From the NCBI RefSeq assembly GCF_018847375.1, contig NZ_CP072036.1, positions 806,001 through 870,000 on the forward strand: a stretch of 64,000 nucleotides of DNA. The letters are read 5' to 3'. The DNA comes from Akkermansia massiliensis (GTDB lineage Bacteria > Verrucomicrobiota > Verrucomicrobiia > Verrucomicrobiales > Akkermansiaceae). The notes under the pieces are model-generated. The model did not search any database. It was not told the DNA's origin and worked only from the letters and a program-made list of their open reading frames with translations. A program made the translations under genes and the position numbers. This document shows, in pieces, positions 1 to 11,629 of the stretch. Every line of letters begins with the position of its first letter. Positions within the stretch are counted from its first letter, which is position 1.

Positions 1-11
1 CCTACCCCACT

Positions 12-1103
12 ATGACCTACTACTCCCGTCTGCTGTTGTCAGCCGCCGTCTTCCTCGGCTGTTCGCCCGCCGTCCGCGCCGTCACCCCGGAAGAAGGGAG
101 GCGCATCTACCTGGAAGCGAAGGAAGGGAATGCAGAATCCCAGTACCGTCTGGGCCTCTGCTTCCTGAAGGGAGACGGCGTCAAGCGCAATCCCTCCCAG
201 GCCAAATTCTGGTTTTCCAAGGCGGCCAGGCAGGGGCACCGCACGGCGGAACGCTCCCTGCGCCTGATTCCCAAAAAGGCTCCGCTGCCCGTGGACCCCT
301 CCGCCGACCGCGCCACCCGGGAGAAGAAGGGGCTGGAATTGTATGAATACCTGTACAAGCTGAAGGATTACAGGCCCGCGCGGGAGAGCACAACCACCTC
401 TGTCACCATCAACGGCAAGAGGAAGTATGACAAGCTGCCGGAAGAGGGAACGAAGCCGGAGCTTTCCAAAGTCAGCGCTTTCATCCGCGCCGGGGCGGAC
501 GTGAATTACCAGGGGGAGGGCATCAGGGGGGATAATTCCTGCGCGCTGGCCCTGGCGATGGACATGCAGTTTTTTGAATTGGCGGACCTCCTGATTGCCA
601 ACGGGGCGGACGTCAATCTGGAAATTGGCCGGTCCGACGAGTATAAAAACGCTTCTTCCTCCCTTCTTTCCAGGCATTATTTCAATCCCAGGGCTCCGCA
701 GGCAGCCTATCTGCTGGAACACGGGGCGGACCCGGATTACGTGTGCAATGACGGCAAAACGCTGCTGATTTCCGCCGCCAGGTACGGGAATGAGGAGAGC
801 GTCAGGTTCCTGCTGGAAAACGGCGCGGACCCCAATAAACCCAACGGCAAGTCGCGGCTAGGCCATTACAAGCCGGCCAATTCGGAAACGGCCCTGTGGG
901 TGCTCGCGGACGTTTCCGGCCTTCAGGAAAATTCCATAAACGCCACCGCCAAATTGTTGATTGAGCACAAGGCGGACGTGAATTTCCGCGCCAGGGGCGG
1001 GGCCACCCCCCTGGACCGCGCCATCGCCACCGGAAAGAGCAGCCTGGCGCGCATCCTGAAAGAAGCGGGGGCCAAAACCTCCAGGGAATTAGACGGCAAG
1101 TAA
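12..1103 (+). CDS. Secreted Sel1-like / ankyrin-repeat protein
   Basis: 363 aa. The first ~23 residues form a Sec-type signal peptide (MTYYSRLLLSAAVFLGCSPAVRA), so the product probably acts outside the cytoplasm. Residues ~30-80 look like Sel1-like repeats (the NAESQYRLGLCF and QAKFWFSKAARQGH units). The C-terminal two thirds carry several ankyrin-like units recognisable by repeated 'GADVN' or 'GADPN' turns followed by 'LLIE/LLEN' helices. Both repeat types mediate protein-protein contacts; no catalytic motif is visible. It converges on the glycosylase gene on the other strand with a very short gap. The precise partner is unknown. Confidence 0.85.
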   Translation: MTYYSRLLLSAAVFLGCSPAVRAVTPEEGRRIYLEAKEGNAESQYRLGLCFLKGDGVKRNPSQAKFWFSKAARQGHRTAERSLRLIPKKAPLPVDPSADRATREKKGLELYEYLYKLKDYRPARESTTTSVTINGKRKYDKLPEEGTKPELSKVSAFIRAGADVNYQGEGIRGDNSCALALAMDMQFFELADLLIANGADVNLEIGRSDEYKNASSSLLSRHYFNPRAPQAAYLLEHGADPDYVCNDGKTLLISAARYGNEESVRFLLENGADPNKPNGKSRLGHYKPANSETALWVLADVSGLQENSINATAKLLIEHKADVNFRARGGATPLDRAIATGKSSLARILKEAGAKTSRELDGK

Positions 1104-1114
1104 GGCGCGGGAGC

Positions 1115-1633
1115 TCAGCCTTTTTCCCCTCCCTGCCGGAGGCGGGGGAGAAGAACTTCCTCATAGGCGCGGAATTTCTGCTCATACGTCAGCCGCGCCG
1201 CCGCCGGGCTGGTGGAGGGCATCTGGATGATGGCAGGGGTTTCCCGGAGGAATAGTTCCGGAAAATACCGCTTGAGGTATTTATGGGAGGCGGTGCCGTT
1301 GCAGCAGACGGTGCCGATGCCGGGGAAACATTCCAGCAGGGCGGCAATGTCATTGGGCTGTTCCTGGGAGATGTGCTGGTCCAGGCTGCCGGGCCTGACG
1401 CCGGAGGCCACCACGTCCCACAGCCCCACCCCGCCCCGGTTGAGCAGGGACAGGCGTTCCCCATACGGCAAGGAGGGGTCAAAATCCAGCAGGGTTCCCA
1501 TGATTTTCCAGAAGGCGTTGCGCGGATGGGCGTAATACTGGGCCTGCCGCAGGGATTCATCCCCCGGCAGGGAGCCGAGCACCAGCACGGAGCATTCCGG
1601 CGTGACGGAGGGAGGGAAGGAGCATTTCTTCAC
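1115..1633 (-). CDS. DNA-deoxyinosine / mismatch uracil-DNA glycosylase family protein
   Basis: 172 aa, starting at a GTG. The N-terminus has the pattern VLVLGSLPGDESLRQAQYYAHPRNAFW, typical of the Mug/uracil-DNA-glycosylase superfamily branch annotated as DNA-deoxyinosine glycosylase. These enzymes remove deaminated purines (hypoxanthine) or uracil from DNA to start base-excision repair. A later segment, CNGTASHKYLKRYFPE followed by LPSTSPAAA-like residues (here MPSTSPAAARLTYEQK), matches the family's C-terminal substrate loop. Family length is usually 160-180 aa, so it is full length. It lies 12 bases from the gene behind it in the same direction. Substrate specificity is inferred from the family only. 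Confidence 0.85.
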   Translation of the reverse strand: MKKCSFPPSVTPECSVLVLGSLPGDESLRQAQYYAHPRNAFWKIMGTLLDFDPSLPYGERLSLLNRGGVGLWDVVASGVRPGSLDQHISQEQPNDIAALLECFPGIGTVCCNGTASHKYLKRYFPELFLRETPAIIQMPSTSPAAARLTYEQKFRAYEEVLLPRLRQGGEKG

Positions 1634-1645
1634 GGCGGGAGGAGG

Positions 1646-2455
1646 TCAGGGGTTCTGCATGCCGGAGTATCTGCGCACCTCCTTGATGCCCACCTCCTGA
1701 CGGAGCAGGGAGGAGAGCCACGGATGGCTTCCTACCGCCGGAGCCAGATTGAACCGCTCCGGCCTGGTGATGCGCGTGAAGATGACGCGCCTGATTTGGG
1801 ATTTGGGCACCGTCTTGGCTCCGTAGCCGTCCGGCATGTTGGAGGACCAGAAGGTGACCGTGTCCCCGCCGTCCTTCAGCAGAACAGTGAGATGGCCGGA
1901 TTCCCGGCGGCCGATGTGGTCCGTCCAGAATATCTTCATGAAGTCTCCGGGGCGGGCCTTCCGCCAGTCTTCAAAGTTGATGCCGGCCCCCAGCCTGTGC
2001 ACCAGCACGGCCAGACCGGGACCGTTGGCGTTCGCCCAGCCCCACGGCCCTTCGCCGTCATGCTGGCCCAGGCGGGGAATGAGGGCCAGCCACGCACGCT
2101 CGGAAATAACGGGCTGCGGCTGGGCGGCGTCCCATAATTGCAGGGATTTTAAAAGGAGCAGGTAGCAGGCGGAGGAGCAGAAGGAAGGGGTGGCCTCCCG
2201 GAGAAGGAAGACGGGGCGGCGTGTGCGGGGGTCCCAGCGGCAGGTTTTCTCCGCCAGGGCTTCCATGGCCTGCCTGTTGGTCTTGTAGCCTCCTCCCTTC
2301 CGGAATTGGGAAAGTCCGGCGCGCAGGGACTGGTACCATGCGGCCTCACCCGGAGTCATGGCCGCACCCCGGCCCGCGGGGGCGCGTTCCGCCGCCGTCA
2401 CGGCTGCGGGCCACAGCAGCCCGAGGCAGCAAATCAATATCAGGGCATTCCTCAT
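1646..2455 (-). CDS. Secreted protein with papain/NlpC-like Cys-His pattern
   Basis: 269 aa from the ATG at 2455, chosen because it starts a clear signal peptide (MRNALILICCLGLLWPAAVTAA); an upstream in-frame extension has no secretion signal. In the mature part, a helix beginning FCSSACYLLLLK supplies a possible nucleophilic Cys. Downstream there is RPGDFMKIFW, then SGHLTVLLKDGG and VTFWSSN. The order Cys, 'PGD', 'GH.TVLL' resembles NlpC/P60 or related papain-fold hydrolases that cut peptidoglycan peptides or amides. No family could be named with certainty. It is transcribed towards the glycosylase gene, 12 bases away, so they may be cotranscribed. Confidence 0.7.
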   Translation of the reverse strand: MRNALILICCLGLLWPAAVTAAERAPAGRGAAMTPGEAAWYQSLRAGLSQFRKGGGYKTNRQAMEALAEKTCRWDPRTRRPVFLLREATPSFCSSACYLLLLKSLQLWDAAQPQPVISERAWLALIPRLGQHDGEGPWGWANANGPGLAVLVHRLGAGINFEDWRKARPGDFMKIFWTDHIGRRESGHLTVLLKDGGDTVTFWSSNMPDGYGAKTVPKSQIRRVIFTRITRPERFNLAPAVGSHPWLSSLLRQEVGIKEVRRYSGMQNP

Positions 2456-2711
2456 CCTTGTCCCACAGGGTATACGGGCGGCGGAAAATATCAAGGGCGG
2501 ATTGCGCGCGCAACGCTGTACGGAAAGGGAAAAAGGCCATAGCCTTTTCCCCGGAATTCCTGTTGTTTTGTCTGGACTTATCGCAGAACGTCCCTTACTG
2601 TGCGTCAGGTCACGCGCCGGGTATGCGGAGCGGAGAGGCAACGCACCTTGGGCGGACCTTGTTTCCGGTATTTATTTTTAACCACCACGGACCACATAGA
2701 GGCATCATACC

Positions 2712-5906
<3,195 letters not shown>

Positions 5907-5934
5907 ACGCGGATGGCTCCAGCCATTTAAAAGG

Positions 5935-5973
5935 AATGCCCCGCATGCGTCTCCTGCATGCGGGGCATTTAAT
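5935..5973 (+). terminator. Rho-independent terminator after carB
   Basis: A perfect 13-bp stem, ATGCCCCGCATGC at 5936-5948 and GCATGCGGGGCAT at 5956-5968, closes a 7-base loop and is followed by a short T-rich tail. It lies 29 bases after the carB stop codon. The upstream A-residues are few, so it acts best in the rightward direction. Confidence 0.85.
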
Positions 5974-6056
5974 TATCCGTCCGGGCCGGAGGAGGGATGT
6001 GAAATTCAACCAGCGCCTGTTTCCGGCCCCTTTTCAGCCACACCGCCTCCGGAGAA

Positions 6057-6836
6057 TCACGCTTCCGCTATTTCCGCACAGATCAGCGTGGCGTTATCCT
6101 GGTTGGGCGCGCCGTCACGGTTGATGCCTTCCAGCACGGACCGCACCAATTCCTCCGCGGACAGCATGGACAAGTACCGCATCCCCGCCGGGCCCAGGGA
6201 GTCCAGATAAGGCCCCACTCCGTCGCTGGCGACCAGAAGGCGGTCCCCGGGAACCAGAGGGAAGCACTCTTCCCGCAGATCCACCAAAGGCACTTCCCTC
6301 CCCATCAGGGCGGAGGTCAGGGAATGGCGGGAAGGATGGCTCAAGGCCTCCTCCCGGCTGATGGAACCTTCATCCGCCATGCGTTCCAGCTCCGCGGAAT
6401 ACTGGTGCAGGTCATTAAGCAGAAACATTTTTTCCTCCCGGATGAGCAGCAGAAGGGAATCTCCCACGCTGACCCAGCGCAGCCCTTCCGGCCCTATCCA
6501 GGCCGCTACCAGCGTCGTGCCCATCTCGTCATCCTTCCCCCTCTTCTTCCGGACCGTACGCACCTGTTCATTGGCGGCGGTCACTGCGTCTTTCATCCTC
6601 TTGCCGGGAGACCGGTTTTCCCGCTCAAACGCCTGGGAAAAACCTTCTATAGCCGCGCGGCTGGCCAGCTCCCCTCCGGTATAGCCCCCCATGCCGTCCG
6701 CCAGGACCAGCACCAGGGCGTCATCCCCGGCCAGGATGGAAAAGGAATCCTGCTGATTGCTGCGGGCGCCCAGAATCTGGTCCCCATGCAATCCGGAAAC
6801 CATAAAAGGTTCTTGGGAAAAAGGCTGCTGCGTCAT
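6057..6836 (-). CDS. PP2C-family serine/threonine phosphatase
   Basis: 259 aa from the ATG at 6836; an in-frame ATG at 6905 would add 23 hydrophobic residues and cannot be excluded. Metal-binding PPM/PP2C motifs are present in order: ARSNQQDSF (~24-32), LADGMGGYTGGE (D47), LLVASDGV near residue 200 and NQDNATLI at the C-terminus. These bind two Mn/Mg ions and dephosphorylate Ser/Thr-phosphoproteins in the cytoplasm. In bacteria such enzymes often reverse Hanks-type kinases, but no kinase gene is seen here. The gene is divergent from a small tail-anchored membrane protein; a functional link is only a guess. Confidence 0.92.
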   Translation of the reverse strand: MTQQPFSQEPFMVSGLHGDQILGARSNQQDSFSILAGDDALVLVLADGMGGYTGGELASRAAIEGFSQAFERENRSPGKRMKDAVTAANEQVRTVRKKRGKDDEMGTTLVAAWIGPEGLRWVSVGDSLLLLIREEKMFLLNDLHQYSAELERMADEGSISREEALSHPSRHSLTSALMGREVPLVDLREECFPLVPGDRLLVASDGVGPYLDSLGPAGMRYLSMLSAEELVRSVLEGINRDGAPNQDNATLICAEIAEA

Positions 6837-7163
6837 GGCGGTGAGCCATCGTAGCACGGCAGGCCCGCCGGGATAAAGCAAGAATAACGTGAGAGAAGAA
6901 GCCATGTCTGCATCCCGGGATGATTTTTCCGGAGTCGGAAAAGCAAATATCAATGCGGGGCCGTAGAAATCCGGACGACACGTGCCCGGAAGAAACATTC
7001 AGGCCCGGAATTGGCGCGGAAAGACAATCGTTGAATGCCGTACCCCGCCAGGGCGCTCGTCACCCTCCGGAGCATCATGCAAGGGTCCGTTCTCTTCTCA
7101 AGAATGAAGCAGGAAGTTCTTTTATACTGGCGGCAGGAGAAATCTTCCTCTACCGTTTCTATT
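6837..7163. other. Divergent intergenic region, no gene seen
   Basis: 327 bases between the divergent PP2C gene and the small membrane-protein gene. It must hold both promoters, but I could not pick convincing -35/-10 boxes. The open frames passing through it lack plausible starts or recognisable protein sequence. Confidence 0.5.
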
Positions 7164-7568
7164 ATGAGCCTTCATTCATCCCTTCCTCCCATCGTCTGGG
7201 AGCTCTCCGGAGATCCCTGCGAAACACAGGAGAAAGCCCTTTCCGGCATCAAAAACGATACGGAGGCCTTCATCATCTGCAGCCGCGGAGACGAGTTCCT
7301 CCAGGCCACATGCAACGGTCCGGAAAACTACCATTGCGAAATCTCGTTCGTCAACGGGAAGAACAGGGAACTTTACATGGCTCCCAAAGCCCTGGATTAC
7401 TCCCAGCTCCATGACCTTTTCTCCCGCTACGCGGCAGGGGAGGATCTTTCCCGCCTCAACAGGGAGTGGACTCTTGACGTGAACAAAACCCGCTATATTC
7501 CCACCATCATTGTTGTTCTGGCAATCATCGCCGTCCTTGCCGCCATCATCTTTCAATCCATGAACTGA
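7164..7568 (+). CDS. Small tail-anchored membrane protein, unknown
   Basis: 134 aa from the ATG at 7164 (MSLHSSLPPIVWELSG). The body (~1-108) is soluble, with a mixed alpha/beta composition and the segment AFIICSRGDEFLQATCNGPENYHCEI. The last ~22 residues are a single hydrophobic helix (YIPTIIVVLAIIAVLAAIIFQ) ending two or three residues before the stop, so the protein is probably tail-anchored with its N-terminus in the cytoplasm. I do not recognise a family. In-frame codons upstream extend to 7035, but that part is not protein-like. It is divergent from the PP2C gene. Confidence 0.7.
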   Translation: MSLHSSLPPIVWELSGDPCETQEKALSGIKNDTEAFIICSRGDEFLQATCNGPENYHCEISFVNGKNRELYMAPKALDYSQLHDLFSRYAAGEDLSRLNREWTLDVNKTRYIPTIIVVLAIIAVLAAIIFQSMN

Positions 7569-7742
7569 AAGAAAGCTTTCCTTTTTTCATTGCCGGACAT
7601 TTCCGGGATATTCCGGCAGAAGGGCCATTGCGGTTCCGGGCTTCTGCCGGAAGAACATCGCACTGGATGGAGGCCAAGGAAACAACCGACAAAGGAACGC
7701 GTGAACATCCTTTTCCGGATGCAGTGCATGAATGGTGCGTCC

Positions 7743-8492
7743 TCAGCAGGCCCCCAAATACACCACGGTTTCATTCGGAACCGTAACACGGCCTCCCGTC
7801 TCAAACCGGTCAAACAGCCCGTTAAGGGCGTCCAGCCAGGGGGAATGGCCCTCATCCTTTTCCGTCAGGGCATAGGAGGCGGACATCATGCGGCGGAGAT
7901 ACTGGTCCCGCGTATAGGACAGATCATTAGGAAAGCGGAATACCCGGAAGCGGTGGTCGAAAAACTCGCCGATTCTATCCGTCAAGTCGGCCAGGCCCCC
8001 GCTGAATCCATAAAAACGCGGGCAGTAAAGACGATGGATGTTCCCTTCCTCCAGGACAATGGGGCCGTCTTCCACCCTGGAATTCCAGATCAGGGCTATC
8101 CTGCCCTCCGCGGCCAGAATACGGCGGCATTCCCGCTTGAACGCGGCGGCGTCAAACCAGTGGAACGCCTGCGCCGCCGTTACCAGGTCCACGGAAGCGC
8201 CGGGAAGCAGGGTATGCTCCGCCGTTCCCAGCACGGAATGAAAGCGGTGGAAACCCTTCAGCACCTTCTCCGCCTCCCTCCGCATGTCATCGTTAGGCTC
8301 CACGCCGTACACGGTCCAGCCATGCTCCAGCATGGCGCGGGACAGGATGCCTGTTCCGGAACCTATATCCGCCATTCGGGGATTCTCCCGGCGGGTTTCC
8401 CGCGTCAGAAGCTCAACAACGGCGGCGGGATAACCGGGCCTGCCCTGAACGTAGGCCCCGGCTTTTCCGGTAAATCGGTCAGTATTATTCAT
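7743..8492 (-). CDS. Class I SAM-dependent methyltransferase
   Basis: 249 aa. The start MNNTDRFTGKAGAYVQGRPGYP is typical of small-molecule methyltransferases of the Methyltransf_11/25 type. Motif I, MADIGSGTGILSRAMLEHG (~39-57), followed by VYGVEPNDDMRREAE (acidic residue binding the SAM ribose), is intact. Motif II-IV region SVDLVTAAQAFHWFD is also clear. The substrate is not predictable: relatives act on trans-aconitate, quinones or unknown metabolites. It stands alone on the minus strand, upstream and divergent from nadE. Confidence 0.9.
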   Translation of the reverse strand: MNNTDRFTGKAGAYVQGRPGYPAAVVELLTRETRRENPRMADIGSGTGILSRAMLEHGWTVYGVEPNDDMRREAEKVLKGFHRFHSVLGTAEHTLLPGASVDLVTAAQAFHWFDAAAFKRECRRILAAEGRIALIWNSRVEDGPIVLEEGNIHRLYCPRFYGFSGGLADLTDRIGEFFDHRFRVFRFPNDLSYTRDQYLRRMMSASYALTEKDEGHSPWLDALNGLFDRFETGGRVTVPNETVVYLGAC

Positions 8493-8822
8493 CGGGCTTT
8501 GTGAGATGGTTTACTCCTTTTCTCCCGTTTTTCCAGCTTCAATGCTGTTCCCGGAGCATGAAAAGCCGCCGCACCGCAGGATTTCAGGAAAAAAGCATAA
8601 GGGCCGCTCCCGCCGCCCGGCCCGTTGAAGGCAGCCGGGCGAATACCTTTTCCTGCCGCTTCCTCATCCTCCCGGCAGACGGGCGGGATGCAGTCCCCAC
8701 TGATGGCTTTACAAGTCTTTCACGAGCTTTTAGTATCCGGATCAGGCCCGCTTCTCCCGGATTGCGTCCTGATTACGGGAAAACGACCATCTGCGGGCTC
8801 CATTTTCCAGACTGCGCCGCCC
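8493..8822. other. Intergenic region before nadE, no gene seen
   Basis: 330 bases between the divergent methyltransferase gene and the nadE start. The nadE frame stays open back to 8625, but the extra residues are unlike the family (SSSSRQTGG-type low complexity), so I left them out. No clear promoter or RNA structure was identified. Confidence 0.5.
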
Positions 8823-10757
8823 ATGTTCGGATATTACAGACTTGCCTCCGCCGTCCCCCAGCTCCGCGTGGCTGATGTGGATTACAACGTCGACCAGCTC
8901 ATGGACGGATTCCGGAAGGCTGCGGAACAGAAAGCTGCTGCCGTCGTCTTTCCGGAGCTGAGCATCACGGGCTACTCCTGCGGAGACCTCTTCTTCCAGC
9001 CGCGCCTGCGGGAGGCGGCCCTGGACGGCCTGCGCCGCTTTGCGGAAGCGACGGAAGGCTCAGGCACCATTGCCGTGGCGGGCCTGCCCTTCCTGCATGA
9101 AGATGCCCTGTACAACACGGCGGCGGTCATCCAGTCCGGCAGAGTGCTGGCGCTGATCCCCAAAACCGTGCTCCCCAACTACCGGGAATTCTACGAAAAG
9201 CGGCAGTTTACCTCCGGCAGGGAGCTGGGAACAGGGACGAAGGAGGCTAAAGTCAATGGGGCATATATTCCGTTCGGAACGGAAATCATCTTCCAGGATG
9301 CAGCCTCCTCCTTCAGCTTCGGCGTGGAAATATGCGAAGACCTGTGGAGCGTCATTCCCCCCAGCTCCGGACTGGCCCTTCAGGGAGCCAGGGCCATATT
9401 CAACCCCTCCGCGGGAACGGAACTCACGGGCAAGGCCGCGTACAGGAGGGAACTGGTCAAGCAGCAGAGCGGCAGGTGCCTCTGCGCCTATGTCCTTTCC
9501 TCCGCAGGCGTGCATGAATCCACCACGGACACCGTATTCGGCGGGCATTCCCTCATTGCGGACAACGGCAGGCTGGCGGCTGAAGGCGAACGGTTCGGCA
9601 GGGAAAGCTCCCTCATCCTTGCGGACGTGGACTTTGAACGGCTGGCGGCGGCGCGCCTCTCCGAAAGCTCCTTCAATGACAGCAAATCCCTTTCCCCTGC
9701 CGGAAATGCCCTTCATCTGACGCTGCCGGCGGAAGTTCCCGCCCCCCCCGGTCTGGAATACGCCTTTAATCCGGCGCGGCCATTTCTGCCCTCCCCCGTA
9801 CACCGCCCGGAACGGTGCGAAGAAATCATCGCCATCCAGACAGCGGGACTGGCTAAAAGAATGGAGCACACCGATGCACGGCGGCTTGTCATCGGCATCT
9901 CCGGCGGTCTGGACTCCACGCTGGCCCTGCTTATTTGCGAGCGCGCCTGCCGGGCGTTGAAGCGCCCCGCCTCCGACATTCTGGCCGTCACGATGCCGGG
10001 CTTCGGCACCACGGACAGAACCCATGACAATGCCGTAACCATGTGCCGCCTTCTGGGCGCGGAGCTTCGGGAAATCCCCATTTCCGAATGCTGCCTCCGG
10101 CACTTCGGCGACATCGGGCACGACCCCGCCGAACGCACCACTACCTATGAAAACGTCCAGGCCCGCGAACGCACGCAAATCCTGATGGACCTGGCCAATA
10201 AAACCGGGGGGCTGGTCGTGGGAACGGGAGACCTGTCGGAAATCGCCCTGGGATGGAGCACCTACAACGGAGACCACATGTCCATGTACGCGGTCAACTG
10301 CTCCATTCCGAAGACGCTGATACGGTGCCTCATTGAACACATCGCCGGAGAATCGTCTCCGGAACTGGCCTCCACCCTCGCGGACATCAACAATACCCCC
10401 GTCAGCCCGGAGCTTCTGCCTCCGTCAGGCGACGGCTCCATTGAACAGCGTACGGAAGACGTGCTGGGGCCTTACGACCTGCACGACTTTTTCCTCTTCC
10501 ATTTCATCAAATACGGAGCAGAGCCGGACAAAATCCTGTATCTGGCGGAGCACGCCTTCCGCGGCGAATTCCAGCCGGACTTCATCCGCCGCTGCCTGGG
10601 CATCTTCATCCGCCGCTTCTTTCGGCAGCAATTCAAGCGCAGTTGCATGCCGGACGGCCCCAAGGTAGGCACCATTGCCCTTTCTCCGCGAGGAGACTGG
10701 CGCATGCCTTCCGACGCCTGCGGAACAGTGTGGGAAAAAGATATTTCCCACCGTTGA
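8823..10757 (+). CDS. nadE: Glutamine-dependent NAD+ synthase
   Basis: 644 aa from the ATG at 8823 (MFGYYRLASAVPQLRV), the usual N-terminus for the family. It amidates deamido-NAD to NAD+ using ATP and glutamine, the last step of NAD synthesis in the cytosol. The N-terminal nitrilase-like glutaminase domain has its Glu-Lys-Cys triad: E45 in FPELSITGYS, K114 in LIPKTVLPNY and C171 in GVEICEDLW. The C-terminal synthetase domain has the PP-loop SGGLDS at 360-365, GTGDLSE and STYNGDHMS further on. Length fits two-domain NadE proteins (~640-680 aa). It is a single gene with flanking genes on the other strand. Confidence 0.96.
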   Translation: MFGYYRLASAVPQLRVADVDYNVDQLMDGFRKAAEQKAAAVVFPELSITGYSCGDLFFQPRLREAALDGLRRFAEATEGSGTIAVAGLPFLHEDALYNTAAVIQSGRVLALIPKTVLPNYREFYEKRQFTSGRELGTGTKEAKVNGAYIPFGTEIIFQDAASSFSFGVEICEDLWSVIPPSSGLALQGARAIFNPSAGTELTGKAAYRRELVKQQSGRCLCAYVLSSAGVHESTTDTVFGGHSLIADNGRLAAEGERFGRESSLILADVDFERLAAARLSESSFNDSKSLSPAGNALHLTLPAEVPAPPGLEYAFNPARPFLPSPVHRPERCEEIIAIQTAGLAKRMEHTDARRLVIGISGGLDSTLALLICERACRALKRPASDILAVTMPGFGTTDRTHDNAVTMCRLLGAELREIPISECCLRHFGDIGHDPAERTTTYENVQARERTQILMDLANKTGGLVVGTGDLSEIALGWSTYNGDHMSMYAVNCSIPKTLIRCLIEHIAGESSPELASTLADINNTPVSPELLPPSGDGSIEQRTEDVLGPYDLHDFFLFHFIKYGAEPDKILYLAEHAFRGEFQPDFIRRCLGIFIRRFFRQQFKRSCMPDGPKVGTIALSPRGDWRMPSDACGTVWEKDISHR

Positions 10758-10826
10758 ACCCTTCCGGAGGGCTGCTGCACGCTGACCTTCTCCGGCGCCC
10801 CGGCATGAATTGCCCTACAGGGAAGC

Positions 10827-11162
10827 TCAATGCCCGGGGGCCAGCTTCAACCCGATAATGCCTATCAGCAGGAAGGTGGCCGCCAGCATGCGCCAGACAT
10901 TGGAGGAATCCCCGAACCACAGGATGCCCACCAGAAACGTTCCCAGCGCGCCGATGCCCGTCCACACCGCATAAGCGGTGCCGATGGGAATGCTGCGCTG
11001 GGCCAGCCACAGAAGAAAACCGCTCAGGGCCATGCTGAACACGGAGAACGCAATGCAGGCGGCAAACCTGCCGGAACCCGTGCCGGGCGCCTGTGAAAGC
11101 TTGAAGCCCAGAGGCCATCCGATCTCACAGAGACCGGCCAACACCAGATAAATCCAGGACAT
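10827..11162 (-). CDS. sugE: SMR-family guanidinium exporter (SugE/Gdx type)
   Basis: 111 aa from the ATG at 11162, which yields the normal SMR length; an upstream extension to 11309 has no membrane character. Four transmembrane helices are visible. The first holds the essential glutamate (MSWIYLVLAGLCEIGWPLGFK, E13). The motif 'IPIGTAYAVWTGIGALGTFLVGILWFG' is the SMR signature, and the 'LCEIGW..GFK' helix places it with SugE/Gdx rather than EmrE. Family members work as antiparallel dimers exporting guanidinium or small cations with proton antiport. I looked for a guanidine riboswitch upstream and did not find a match. Confidence 0.9.
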   Translation of the reverse strand: MSWIYLVLAGLCEIGWPLGFKLSQAPGTGSGRFAACIAFSVFSMALSGFLLWLAQRSIPIGTAYAVWTGIGALGTFLVGILWFGDSSNVWRMLAATFLLIGIIGLKLAPGH

Positions 11163-11629
11163 ATATTGAAACGGGGAATCATCTTCCGTTTGCCGGCCCT
11201 CCCGAATGGGAAGAGCTCCAAGGGCAACGGATGCCTTGCAGGGTAACTGCGTCCTCCCCGGAATCAAGCAGACAAACCATCCGCACCTTGTCATACCTGG
11301 AAATTCCAAAGCAAAAAATCCTGTTCCTCTGCCGGGACCCGGAAAATTTGCATGCCCTCAATTCATTGTTGCAAGAGGTTTTTAATAGTAACCGGTTTTG
11401 CGCCACTTTTTCTCCCTCTTCTGCTGCCTGACCGCCCTGTCGGCCAGATATCAATGATGCCATAGATTCAACCCCGTACGGGTGTCCTTGCACCATTTCA
11501 GGAGAAACTTCTGCTGGCTGGAATGGCTTTGGACATTAACCAATAACTTGAGCTACTATGAAGGAAGCTTGGACCAGCCAGAACAGCGCGCAGAAGGGAG
11601 AATGAAATGGCCTCCCTCCCAATAAAACT
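11163..11629. other. Intergenic region, no gene seen
   Basis: 467 bases between the sugE-like gene and the end of the sialidase gene, both on the minus strand. It should contain the sugE promoter and the sialidase transcript end. No strong hairpin-plus-T terminator, riboswitch or small protein was found. Codon structure of the open frames here is not protein-like. Confidence 0.5.

Noticed and set aside
11163..11400. Possible guanidine riboswitch ahead of the sugE/gdx-like gene
   Set aside because: The conserved ykkC/guanidine-I blocks and mini-ykkC ACGR hairpins could not be found on the minus strand.
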